Assembly (NCBI GenBank): GCA_942490995.1
Contig: CALOBG010000036.1
Coordinates: 1 to 64,000 of the forward strand
DNA from: UBA981 sp942490995
Lineage (GTDB): Bacteria > Pseudomonadota > Gammaproteobacteria > Ga0077536
Length of the DNA stretch: 64,000 bases
Direction of reading: 5' to 3'
Shown here: positions 15,537 to 23,778 of the stretch, piece by piece
Position numbering within the stretch: the stretch's first letter is position 1
Layout: the number at the start of each line of letters is the position of its first letter
Translations under genes and position numbers: made by a program
The notes under the pieces: model-generated
What the model saw: only the letters and a program-made list of their open reading frames with translations
Database searches by the model: none
Told to the model about the DNA's origin: nothing

Positions 15537-17144
15537 TCAGGCGTCGAGGAGTACGCCGGGATTAAGGATCCCGTTCGGATCGAGCGTGCGCTTGGCCGCG
15601 CGCAGTACGTCACCGAACAGGGCCGGACGTTGCCGTGCCCAGCCTTCGGCGTGCAGACGACCGACAGCGTGGTGATGGGTCACGGTACCGCCGGCGTCGA
15701 CGAGTGCCGCGGTCGCTTCCTGCTTGATGACCCGCCAGATTTCCGCTTCACCGCCGCGTGGTGCGACGCCGCTGAATGAGTAATAAGGCGCGGGGCCGTC
15801 GGGGTAGACATGGGTGAAACGGCACGACAGTACGGCGCTGTCGCCCATCGTTTCGCGCAGTACACGGCCGACGCGTTCGCGCACCGTGGCGTCGAATTGC
15901 GGCCAGCGGTCCCAGGTGATTGCGGTCTCAAAGGTGTCGGCGAGCAGGCCAAGACCGGCGGTCAAGCCGGCGTTGACACCGATGAAGGCATTGCGCCACG
16001 CACCCACGGCACCTTCACGACCGGTTACCCGGCCCTGGCCATCGTCGATCAGGATCTCCTCGTCGGCAATCAAGCCGCCGCACTCGCGCGCAATGGCGAC
16101 GGCCGCATTGATATTGGCGCCCTGCGCAACGTCGGACGATTCGAAACCGATGATCACCAGCGCCTGGCGACCGTCCAGCCCGGCATTGTTGCCGGCTTCG
16201 ACCGGGTCGAGGATGCGCAGATTAGCCGGCCACAATTTAGCCTGCACGATATGCCTTACCGCACTGCAGCCGGACGCCCAGGACGGGAACAACACACCGG
16301 CGGTTGCGCGGAAAGTCGGGCGCTTCTGTAAGCGCAGCCAGCATTCGCTGATGATGCCGAGCGTGCCTTCCGAGCCGATCACGAGCCGGTCCGGACTCGG
16401 CCCGGCACCGCTGCCGGGCAGGCGCCGCGATTCGAACCAGCCGGCTGGTGACAGCATGCGCGTCGACTCGACAAAATCGTCGATGTGGGTGTGATTGGTG
16501 GCGTAATGGCCGCCGGAGCGCGTCGCGACCCAGCCGCCGACCGTTGACCAGGGAAAGCTCTGCGGAAAATGGCGCAGGGTCAGTCCGTGTGGTTTCAGTG
16601 CCGCTTCGAGATCGGGTCCCAGGATGCCGGCCTGGAAACGCCCGGCACGCGAAACTTCGTCGATTTCCATGACCCGGTTGAGGTTGTCCAGATCGATAGT
16701 GACCGCCGACTCGCATGCGCGGGGCACGTTGACACCCCACACGACCGAGGTCCCGCCACCGTAGGGGATCGCCGTATGGCCGTGCTGATCGCACCACGCC
16801 AGGGTCGCCTCGAGTTCGTCTTCGCTGCGCGGGTGAGCGACGGCGTCGGGGGGATCGATAAACTCGCTGCGCAGCGCACTCAACAGCTCCAGCGGATGCC
16901 CGCCGTAGGTATGCGTAACGCGCTCGTGGTGCGCCGTACTGGTCCAGTCGGCAAGCTGACCGGGCACCTCGAGCCGCGCTGGCCTGAGCGCGATGTGGTC
17001 GATGTCCGGGATCGGTGGCGGTTCGACGACCGCGCCGAGCCGCCGAGCAAGTCCGGCGGCGGCGGCGGCGCGCGCGCCCTCGCTGGGTTCGTCGGATACG
17101 TAACCCCAGGTCCAGAAACTGCGTCGCTCGGTCCGGGCTGCCAT
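15537..17144 (-). CDS. FAD-binding oxidase, alkyldihydroxyacetonephosphate synthase-like
   Basis: A 535-aa flavoprotein of the vanillyl-alcohol-oxidase superfamily. The PCMH-type FAD domain is visible: HPRSEDELEATLAWCDQHG, then YGGGTSVVWGV, LNRVMEIDEVS, GWVATRSGGHYAT and VIGSEGTLGII. The C-terminus (PNGILNPGVLL) is the usual end of this family. The N-terminal RRSFWTWGYVSDEPS resembles ether-lipid synthases (AGPS), but bacterial relatives often have unknown substrates. The ribosome site GGAGG directly before ATG 17144 lies inside a hairpin. A full copy of an interspersed repeat begins at the base after its stop codon. Confidence 0.8.
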   Translation of the reverse strand: MAARTERRSFWTWGYVSDEPSEGARAAAAAGLARRLGAVVEPPPIPDIDHIALRPARLEVPGQLADWTSTAHHERVTHTYGGHPLELLSALRSEFIDPPDAVAHPRSEDELEATLAWCDQHGHTAIPYGGGTSVVWGVNVPRACESAVTIDLDNLNRVMEIDEVSRAGRFQAGILGPDLEAALKPHGLTLRHFPQSFPWSTVGGWVATRSGGHYATNHTHIDDFVESTRMLSPAGWFESRRLPGSGAGPSPDRLVIGSEGTLGIISECWLRLQKRPTFRATAGVLFPSWASGCSAVRHIVQAKLWPANLRILDPVEAGNNAGLDGRQALVIIGFESSDVAQGANINAAVAIARECGGLIADEEILIDDGQGRVTGREGAVGAWRNAFIGVNAGLTAGLGLLADTFETAITWDRWPQFDATVRERVGRVLRETMGDSAVLSCRFTHVYPDGPAPYYSFSGVAPRGGEAEIWRVIKQEATAALVDAGGTVTHHHAVGRLHAEGWARQRPALFGDVLRAAKRTLDPNGILNPGVLLDA

Positions 17145-17166
17145 GGTTTTCCTCCGCGAGGAAACC
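17145..17166 (-). promoter_or_regulatory. Hairpin enclosing the ribosome-binding site of the FAD oxidase gene
   Basis: On the minus strand GGTTTCCTC-GCG-GAGGAAAACC runs directly into the ATG at 17144. The GGAGG ribosome site is base-paired with the upstream TTTCCTC arm (one bulged A). Such a structure would reduce translation unless it is melted or bound. Seen in sequence; regulation is inferred. Confidence 0.45.
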
Positions 17167-17369
17167 CAGCATAGGTGATCGCTCGAGTACGCGCCAGAAC
17201 ACGCGCCGGCGGGTGAACGGCCCTCAGGTCACGGTGCGATTGCCTGTAAGATCGAAGCCAGGTGCGCAGCGCGGTGTCGTCGGGACCATGTCGATATCTA
17301 CCAGTGCCCACGTCATCATCATCGGTCGTGCCGCGTTGGTTGGTCTGACCCGGGAGCACAACAATCACC

Positions 17370-18479
17370 ATGTGGCTATTCGTATACCTGCTGTTCGTGA
17401 ACGGTCTGGTACTGCTCGGGCTGTGGTTGTTCGCGCGGATGTTTCTGCGCGGCCAGGACCTGGCGCGTTACGACCAGCCGGCTGCGTCCGTGCTTAGCGT
17501 TCCGACCGACGCGGTCGGCGGCCAGCAGGCAGTCCTGGATTTGATTGAGGACATGCGCACGCGCACACGCCGCGCACCGTTCGGCCGGCGCCTCGCCGTC
17601 GCACGCGAACTCGCTAACCAGGGGTTTGCCGGCACGCCGTCGGATCCGGACGTGTTAGGGGTCAAAGTGGTCGAGGTCAGCGCCGACGGCGTCGCAGCCG
17701 AATGGGTAATGGCGCCGCAGGCCGATCCCGAACGGCGCCTGCTGTATATCCATGGCGGTGCGTTCACCCTTGGCAGTCCCGCCAGTCACCGTGCCATAAC
17801 CAGCGCGCTCAGCCACCGCGCCGGGGTGGCGGTACTGGCTATCGACTACCGTCTGCTGCCGGAACATTCGCGCACGGCGCCGGTAGAAGACTGCCGGACC
17901 GCATACCGCTGGATCCTGGAGCACGGACCGGACGGCAATACGCCGGCGCGCGATGTTTACATCGCCGGCGATTCGGCCGGTGGCAACCTGACCCTGGTTC
18001 TGCTGGCCTGGATCCGCGATCGCGCCGTGCGGCCACCGGCCGCCGCGGTGGCGCTGTCGCCGGCCACGGACAGCACGTTTCAGAGTCCGAGCCTGCGCGC
18101 CAATATCGCCAGTGATGCGCTGCTTGGCCCGGCCCTCGGACGGCTGATGCGCGTACCACCAGGCGCGCTGGCCTGGATGACCCTGCTCACCACCCGTATG
18201 CGTCCGCAGCATCCAGTGCTGTCGCCGATCCACGGTCGACTTTCCGGCCTGCCACCGGTGCTGGTGCAGGCCAGCAGCAGCGAGATGCTGCGCGACGACG
18301 CCATCCGCTACGTGAACAAGGCTCGCGCTGAAGGCGCGAAAGCCGAGCTCGAACTGTGGCCGGACATGGTCCATGTGTGGCAATTGTTCGACCACGTCCT
18401 GCCAACGGCGGGCGCGGCGTTACAGCACATTGCCGATTTCCTTAATACGCATCGCGCGGCCACCACGCCCGAGCTGTAA
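17370..18479 (+). CDS. Membrane-anchored alpha/beta hydrolase (HSL-family esterase)
   Basis: A 369-aa carboxylesterase of the hormone-sensitive-lipase group. The first ~25 residues are a transmembrane helix (LFVYLLFVNGLVLLGLWLF), so the enzyme is likely tethered to the inner membrane. The oxyanion motif HGGA is near residue 127 and the nucleophile GDSAGG near 199. The late Asp and His are in LRDDAIRYVNKA and DMVHVWQLFDH. The natural ester is unknown. ATG 17370 is preceded by an unremarkable leader. Confidence 0.85.
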   Translation: MWLFVYLLFVNGLVLLGLWLFARMFLRGQDLARYDQPAASVLSVPTDAVGGQQAVLDLIEDMRTRTRRAPFGRRLAVARELANQGFAGTPSDPDVLGVKVVEVSADGVAAEWVMAPQADPERRLLYIHGGAFTLGSPASHRAITSALSHRAGVAVLAIDYRLLPEHSRTAPVEDCRTAYRWILEHGPDGNTPARDVYIAGDSAGGNLTLVLLAWIRDRAVRPPAAAVALSPATDSTFQSPSLRANIASDALLGPALGRLMRVPPGALAWMTLLTTRMRPQHPVLSPIHGRLSGLPPVLVQASSSEMLRDDAIRYVNKARAEGAKAELELWPDMVHVWQLFDHVLPTAGAALQHIADFLNTHRAATTPEL

Positions 18480-18577
18480 CAGACGCCGCCAGCACCCGCC
18501 CTCGATCGGGTAACTTGCGACTCCGCCGCCAATCGGCACAATACGTGGCTGCGAAAAAATAAAACCCGGAGAAGACC

Positions 18578-18997
18578 ATGACCAAAGTAAGCGTGACTGA
18601 GACCGTGGCGGCACCCGCCGCGGACGTGTGGGGGATCCTGAGTGATTTCGGCGGACTCGAGCCGAACGAAATGATTGCGGGCTGTACCCTCGCCGGCGAG
18701 GGCGTGGGCGCGGTGCGCACGATTGCGCTGGTCGGCGGCGGCGAGATCGTCGAGCGGCTGGAGAGCCACGACGACAAAGCGCGGGTGTTCAGTTACTCGA
18801 TCATCAACGACTGCCCACTGCCGGTAAAAAACTACGTCTCGACCGTCAAAGTCTCGGACAGCGGCGCGGGTAAATCGACCGTCGACTGGTCGAGCACCTT
18901 TGAGCCGGCTGGCGCGCCGGAGGCCGACGTCATCAAGCTGATCGAGGGCGTCTACAAGGGCGGCATCGAGCGCGCCCGCAGCAAGCTCAGCGCCTGA
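18578..18997 (+). CDS. SRPBCC family protein
   Basis: A 139-aa START/Bet v 1-like (polyketide cyclase 2) fold protein. VSVTETVAAPAADVWGILSDFGGL is the typical first strand and helix, with KVFSYSI-type strands (ARVFSYSIIND) and a C-terminal helix (LIEGVYKGGIERARSKL). It should bind a small hydrophobic ligand in the cavity; the ligand is unknown. CCCGGAGAAG lies upstream of ATG 18578. It stands between the esterase and the kinase on the same strand. Confidence 0.8.
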   Translation: MTKVSVTETVAAPAADVWGILSDFGGLEPNEMIAGCTLAGEGVGAVRTIALVGGGEIVERLESHDDKARVFSYSIINDCPLPVKNYVSTVKVSDSGAGKSTVDWSSTFEPAGAPEADVIKLIEGVYKGGIERARSKLSA

Positions 18998-19171
18998 ACC
19001 TCGTTCGCGAACTCAACGTGTGCGCCGCCGCGGCGGCGCCGCGTTACCCGCCTCCCTGACCCGCTGCGGTGTTCTCGACGCCGCGCCGGCGCTCAAGAAA
19101 TACCGTCCGTGACCCGCTATTCGCATAGAGGCCCGCCGCCAGCCCGGCGCGGCCGTGCGTGAGCGAGGGTA

Positions 19172-21466
19172 ATGTCGCGAACTAAAAAAATCGATACGCA
19201 GGCCGAGCCGAACGCTGTCGTGGCCGGCGTCGATGAGCGTAAGGCGAGCGCCGCCCTGCACGATGAAGTGCAGGCCAAGCTGCTCGCGCTGGGCTACTCA
19301 CGGCTGCGTCTGAACGTCGTCCTGACCGTTGTCGTGACCTTGTTTTTCCACAGCCTGATGTTGTCCTTCCTGCCGCGCGGGCCGATGATGGCGTGGCTGT
19401 ACGTCTTGCTGCTGATCGCCGCCGCCCGTTATGTGCTGCATTGGGTCTACCGGAGACGGCAGCCCGATCTTGCCCACAGCACGGGCTGGGCGGTGTTATT
19501 CATGATCAGCGCAACCGCTGCCGGCGCGAGCTGGGCGTTCGGCCCGGCGACCATGATGGCAACGGCGACCGGCAACACGGCGATGCTGTTGATCGTGACC
19601 CTGTTCAGCGTGTCCGCGGTGGCGATGACGTCGTTGTCGGCGCACCTGCCATCGATGCTCTTGTTTATATCCTCGGCGCTGATGCCGACCGGCATCGCTC
19701 TAACCGCCTCACCGGATCCCGTCAAACACGTCACGGCATTCGCGGTGTTCGCGGGCATGGTGATGTTGCTGGTCGTGGGGCGCAATGCGCACGAAACGAT
19801 TAAAGCACTGCTCACAACCGAGCTGCGCCTGTCCCGGACGGTCGATGCCCTGAAAATAGCCCACGACGAGGCCGAAGCCGCCTCGCTGGCGAAATCAAGA
19901 TTTCTCGGCAGTATGAGCCACGAGCTGCGCACGCCGCTGAATGCCGTCATCGGCGCCGCTCAACTGCTGGAAACCGTGCGTACTCAGAATGACAAGGAAC
20001 AGCATCTGATCGATGCGATCAAACACAGCGGTTCGAATCTTCTGCACCTGATCGAAGGGATCCTCGATCTGTCGCGCATCGAGGCCGGCGCGCTGAAGGT
20101 CTCGAACGAGGACTTCAATCTGCTCGAGTGCGTCGATGCCACGGTCGCTACCGCGGCAGTAGCAGCGCGTATCAAGGGTCTGAGCATGGCCGTGATCGTC
20201 GATCCGATGCTACCGATGTGGCGTCGCGGCGACGCGGCGCTGTTACGCCAGGTGCTGCTGAACCTGTTCGGCAATGCGGTGAAGTTTACCGTCCGTGGCG
20301 AGGTCACCGTGCGGATTGCGGCCGGCGCAGATGACGACACCGTGGTGATCAGCGTCATTGACACCGGCATCGGCATACCGGAATCAGCGCTGGGGCAGGT
20401 GTTTGCACCGTTCAGCCAGGTTGACACCGGCAGTGACCGTCGCTTCAGTGGCAGCGGCCTGGGGCTGGCCATCGTCCGCCAGTTGGTCGAGGCCATGCAC
20501 GGCCGCATCACGGTCGAAAGTGAACTCGGTGCCGGTTCGCGCTTTGATATGCACCTGTCCCTGCCACACGGTGACGAACGTTTCGGCCCTGCCACCCACG
20601 CGCGCCACCGGGTGGCCTGGTTCGAACCTCACGAAACCAGCGCCGAGGCGCTGGCGGCGCTGCTCGATCGACTCGGCTGTAACGCGCGGCGTTGCCAGTC
20701 GCGAGCCGACCTGGTCGCCTGGCTGCACGATTCGGAATCCGCGCCGGCCGGCCGCTGGCTGTTGATCAACTGCGATGCGCCGGCGGCCAGCGAATTGCTC
20801 GAATGCGCGCAGGCGACGCTCGACCCGGCGCGGATCATCGGCATGACCAACAGCGAATCCCACGGCGCCGATTCGCCGTGTCGGCATTTCAAACTCCAGC
20901 GCCACCTGGTCAAACCGGTACTGCGTCCCGCCCTGGTGAGCTGTCTGACCCGGGTCAGTTCACCGGGTGCGGGCGCCGATCCGCGCCCCCTGACGCGCCG
21001 CCCGCGGTCGAGTCCCGCACCGATCGACACCGGCGGCGTCCACGTACTCGTGGTCGAAGACGATCTCCTCAACCAGACCATCGTCTGCGGGCTGCTTGCG
21101 CATGCGGGCTACACCTCCGACATTGCCGTCAATGGCGCCAGCGCACTCACCCTGATCGCCGAGCGCGATTTCGATATGGTTTTGATGGACTGGCACATGC
21201 CTGACATGGATGGTCTGGAAGTGACCCGTCGGCTACGCGCCGGTGCGGCAGGGATGGCGGGACGCAAGGTCCCGATCGTCGCACTGACGGCCAACGCCTT
21301 CGCCGAAGACCGTCAGATCTGTATTGACGCCGGCATGAATGATTACCTGACCAAACCGGTAAACGCCGACGACCTGGTCCACATGGTGACGCGCTGGACC
21401 GCGTCCGGGATCCGCCGAGAGGACGAAGCGTCGGCGGCCGTCAGCCCGGTATTGGGCGCGGCGTAA
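19172..21466 (+). CDS. Hybrid sensor histidine kinase/response regulator
   Basis: A 764-aa membrane-bound kinase. Six hydrophobic segments span residues ~45-215 with no periplasmic sensor domain. A coiled linker leads to HisKA (MSHELRTPLNAVIG, His ~249), then HATPase (LFGNAVKFT N-box, DTGIGI, GSGLGLAI). Residues ~475-590 look like a degenerate receiver (HRVAWFEPHETSAEALAALL) with no recognisable phospho-acceptor. A canonical receiver follows (VLVVEDDLLNQTIVCGLL, Asp ~673 in LMDWHMPDMDG, then LTANAF and KP). No separate response regulator adjoins it. GAGGGTA precedes ATG 19172. Confidence 0.88.
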   Translation: MSRTKKIDTQAEPNAVVAGVDERKASAALHDEVQAKLLALGYSRLRLNVVLTVVVTLFFHSLMLSFLPRGPMMAWLYVLLLIAAARYVLHWVYRRRQPDLAHSTGWAVLFMISATAAGASWAFGPATMMATATGNTAMLLIVTLFSVSAVAMTSLSAHLPSMLLFISSALMPTGIALTASPDPVKHVTAFAVFAGMVMLLVVGRNAHETIKALLTTELRLSRTVDALKIAHDEAEAASLAKSRFLGSMSHELRTPLNAVIGAAQLLETVRTQNDKEQHLIDAIKHSGSNLLHLIEGILDLSRIEAGALKVSNEDFNLLECVDATVATAAVAARIKGLSMAVIVDPMLPMWRRGDAALLRQVLLNLFGNAVKFTVRGEVTVRIAAGADDDTVVISVIDTGIGIPESALGQVFAPFSQVDTGSDRRFSGSGLGLAIVRQLVEAMHGRITVESELGAGSRFDMHLSLPHGDERFGPATHARHRVAWFEPHETSAEALAALLDRLGCNARRCQSRADLVAWLHDSESAPAGRWLLINCDAPAASELLECAQATLDPARIIGMTNSESHGADSPCRHFKLQRHLVKPVLRPALVSCLTRVSSPGAGADPRPLTRRPRSSPAPIDTGGVHVLVVEDDLLNQTIVCGLLAHAGYTSDIAVNGASALTLIAERDFDMVLMDWHMPDMDGLEVTRRLRAGAAGMAGRKVPIVALTANAFAEDRQICIDAGMNDYLTKPVNADDLVHMVTRWTASGIRREDEASAAVSPVLGAA

Positions 21467-21491
21467 AAACGAAAACCGCCGCTGGCGGCGG
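21466..21491 (-). terminator. Rho-independent terminator after the HDAC gene
   Basis: On the minus strand CCGCCG-CCAG-CGGCGG is followed by TTTTCGTTTTT. It sits 12 bases past the stop of the minus-strand operon (21503) and overlaps the last base of the convergent kinase stop. Confidence 0.7.
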
Positions 21492-21502
21492 CGACCCCGC
21501 GT

Positions 21503-23071
21503 TCAGGCAGGCTCGAGATCGCGCACGAAGATCACCTTGCCGTCACGCTCCGAGTAGAAACCATCCAGTTCGGCCGCGACCCGGTAACCCATGCGTCGAT
21601 AAAAACGTCGCGCCGCGACATAGGGCTCGCTGCTCGAGGTGTCCACATAAATCCGCCGGCCGCCGGCACTGCGCACCGCTGTTTCCACGCGCCTGACCAG
21701 CTGCGCACCGACGCCGAGGCGCTGACCGGCCGGACTGACTACGATCCAGTACAGATCGTGGCGCCCCTCGGTGCCCCCGATCGGTCCGTAACAGGCGTAG
21801 CCGATAACCTCACCACCCTGTTCGGCAAACACGAATTCGTAGCCGGACGCCCGCCCCATCGCGATACGCTGTTCGGCGAGTTCGCAGGCGATGGCGGTTT
21901 CTTCGGCATTGAACACGCCGCTCATGGTGACCAGTTGTCTGATCCGGGCGACGTCCTCGGCAAACACCGCGTCACGGAATTCGAGCGCCAGATCACTGGC
22001 CTCAAGCGTTGGTTTTGCCACTGGCGTACGCTGCGGTGTGCGCGCGCTGGCCGCGGCCAGGCCGGCAAAAAAGTTACGCGCGTTGATCCCCAGGGTGCGA
22101 ACCAGATAGCCGCCTTCCTGCACAACGGTGGTCGGTAATCCGAGCGCGCCGATCATCTCGCCGATGAGGCGAAAATCGCGCGCCCGGTTCGTCCACGTGC
22201 CGGTCGGATCTTCCTTGGCGGTATCGAGACCCAGGGCAAGGACCAGGTAGTCGGGCTGATGGCGCGAAATGCGCCGCAGGGCGCGCGCGAGTATCTCGCG
22301 ATAACGCTCCGGAGTAACCACCTCCGGCAATGGCAGGTTGAGGTTGTAACCGGCGCCCGGACCGCGACCGGTCTCGCCGGCAAACCCACTGAAATAGGGG
22401 TAGGCGAAACTGGGATGGCCGTGGATCGAAACGGTCAGCACGTCGGCGCGCTGGTAGAAGATATCCTGGGTGCCGTTGCCGTGATGGTAATCGATGTCGA
22501 GTACCGCCACGCGGCCGTGGTGCGAGAGGTACTGGGCGGCAACCGCACTGTTATTGAAATAGCAGAAGCCACCGAAGGCGCGCCGTTCGGCGTGGTGGCC
22601 GGGTGGCCGCACCAGGGCATAAGCCAGCGGCGCGCCTTTGTGCACCAGGCTGGCGGCGGTCAGCGCACAGTTGACCGCCCCGCGCGCGGCCGGGTAAGCG
22701 TTGCGATTGAGCGGCGTGAAGGTGTCGATACAGTAGTAACCGGCCAGCACCGAGCGGTCGCGTGGTTTGCGATCGGGATTGCGGATCGGAAACACGTACG
22801 GGTAGAGCGATTTCTCCACCGGCGTTTCAGCGCAGGCGCGCTTGATGAACTCGACCAGGCCGCCGTCGTGCACTTCGCGGATGTGGCGTTCGCCGAAGTG
22901 CGCACCGGGGTCGGCGCGGAACAGGCTGGGTGCGGGCGAACTCGCGCAGGATATGGCCGGAGATGCGCACCGGTGCTTCGACGTAACCGCGGTCGCGCAT
23001 ATGGTGGATATCATGATCCTCGTTGACGATGAGGGGGATCGGGGCAGGCTGTTCAGTTCCTGCCGGTTCAT
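21503..23071 (-). CDS. HDAC-family amidohydrolase fused to C-terminal GNAT (3' part of a frameshifted gene)
   Basis: Recognisable protein starts near 22928 (SLFRADPGAHFGERHIREVHD); the first ~55 codons of this open frame are out of phase and do not resemble the family. The histone deacetylase/acetylpolyamine amidohydrolase domain has RPPGHHAERRAFGG, LDIDYHHGNGTQDIF and GLDTAKEDPTGTW, giving the zinc-binding and catalytic residues, and VQEGGY. After ~20 residues of linker a GNAT domain follows (VVSPAGQRLGVGAQL as acetyl-CoA loop). The missing start of the HDAC domain (RGYVEAPVRISGHILREFA) is in another frame at ~22935-23205, and a further GNAT domain is at 23071-23778. The whole would be one GNAT-HDAC-GNAT protein. 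Confidence 0.8.
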   Translation of the reverse strand: MNRQELNSLPRSPSSSTRIMISTICATAVTSKHRCASPAISCASSPAPSLFRADPGAHFGERHIREVHDGGLVEFIKRACAETPVEKSLYPYVFPIRNPDRKPRDRSVLAGYYCIDTFTPLNRNAYPAARGAVNCALTAASLVHKGAPLAYALVRPPGHHAERRAFGGFCYFNNSAVAAQYLSHHGRVAVLDIDYHHGNGTQDIFYQRADVLTVSIHGHPSFAYPYFSGFAGETGRGPGAGYNLNLPLPEVVTPERYREILARALRRISRHQPDYLVLALGLDTAKEDPTGTWTNRARDFRLIGEMIGALGLPTTVVQEGGYLVRTLGINARNFFAGLAAASARTPQRTPVAKPTLEASDLALEFRDAVFAEDVARIRQLVTMSGVFNAEETAIACELAEQRIAMGRASGYEFVFAEQGGEVIGYACYGPIGGTEGRHDLYWIVVSPAGQRLGVGAQLVRRVETAVRSAGGRRIYVDTSSSEPYVAARRFYRRMGYRVAAELDGFYSERDGKVIFVRDLEPA

Positions 23072-23778
23072 CAGCGACCGTGCCGGTGTAGCGCGGCACC
23101 CGCAGTCCGAACGAGCGCCCGCGTATCGAACGCAACACCATGGCTACGTAGTCGGGCGGACACAGATCGCCGTACTTGCGTTCGAGGATCGCGCGCGATG
23201 ATCGCGCGCAGCTTCGTGACGCCCGGCAGCGAATACTTGTCGAGTCCGTCAAACACCAGGTAAGGCGGATCGCTGCTGCCGGGGGTGATCGGGGTTTCGT
23301 ACGCGGTACCAGTAATCGGCCTTGCACCGAAACGTTCGTAGAAACGCAGCCGCGCGATATTCTGCGCGCGGGTTTCGGCATCGGGACTCAGCAGCGGATC
23401 ATCGGGCAGACACTCGAAGTACAGGCCTTGCGCGCCGACCGCGCGCGCCTCGTCGCGCACCGCTTCATACAGCGCCGCGCCGATCCCACCGCCATCTTCT
23501 TCCGGTGCCGCCGAGATGGTATCGAGATAGGCGAACTTGAGATCGGGCGCGATCAGCAACAGCGCGAAAGCGCGCGGATGATCGTGCGAATCGTCGGCGA
23601 CGAACAGTTCGCTGACGAATCGATACGTCAGCGGGTCTTCGATCTGGGCCGGCAGTTTCTCGATATCGGCGGGGTCCATGTCGGCGAACTGCGCGCGCAT
23701 GATGCGCTGCGCTTCGCTGATCGCACGGCGGTTGGCCGGCGAGCGGGCGTCGGTGATCTTGCGTATGCGCAGCATCAA
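23071..23778 (-). CDS. N-terminal GNAT domain of the frameshifted GNAT-HDAC-GNAT gene
   Basis: From ATG 23778 the first ~195 residues are a GNAT acetyltransferase (MLRIRKITDARSPANRRAI; acetyl-CoA loop EEDGGGIGAALYEAV; RLRFYERFGARPITGTAYE). Related proteins continue with a linker ending ...RAILERKYGDLCPPDY and then an HDAC domain. Here that linker appears one base out of phase after the GCGCGCG run at 23191-23197, so the last ~40 residues of this frame (ARDPRTQVRRS...) are not genuine. Its start overlaps the ATP-grasp stop by 4 bases, so the gene is the third in a coupled operon. If the shifts are sequencing errors, it is a single protein of ~757 aa ending at 21503. Confidence 0.75.
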   Translation of the reverse strand: MMLRIRKITDARSPANRRAISEAQRIMRAQFADMDPADIEKLPAQIEDPLTYRFVSELFVADDSHDHPRAFALLLIAPDLKFAYLDTISAAPEEDGGGIGAALYEAVRDEARAVGAQGLYFECLPDDPLLSPDAETRAQNIARLRFYERFGARPITGTAYETPITPGSSDPPYLVFDGLDKYSLPGVTKLRAIIARDPRTQVRRSVSARLRSHGVAFDTRALVRTAGAALHRHGR

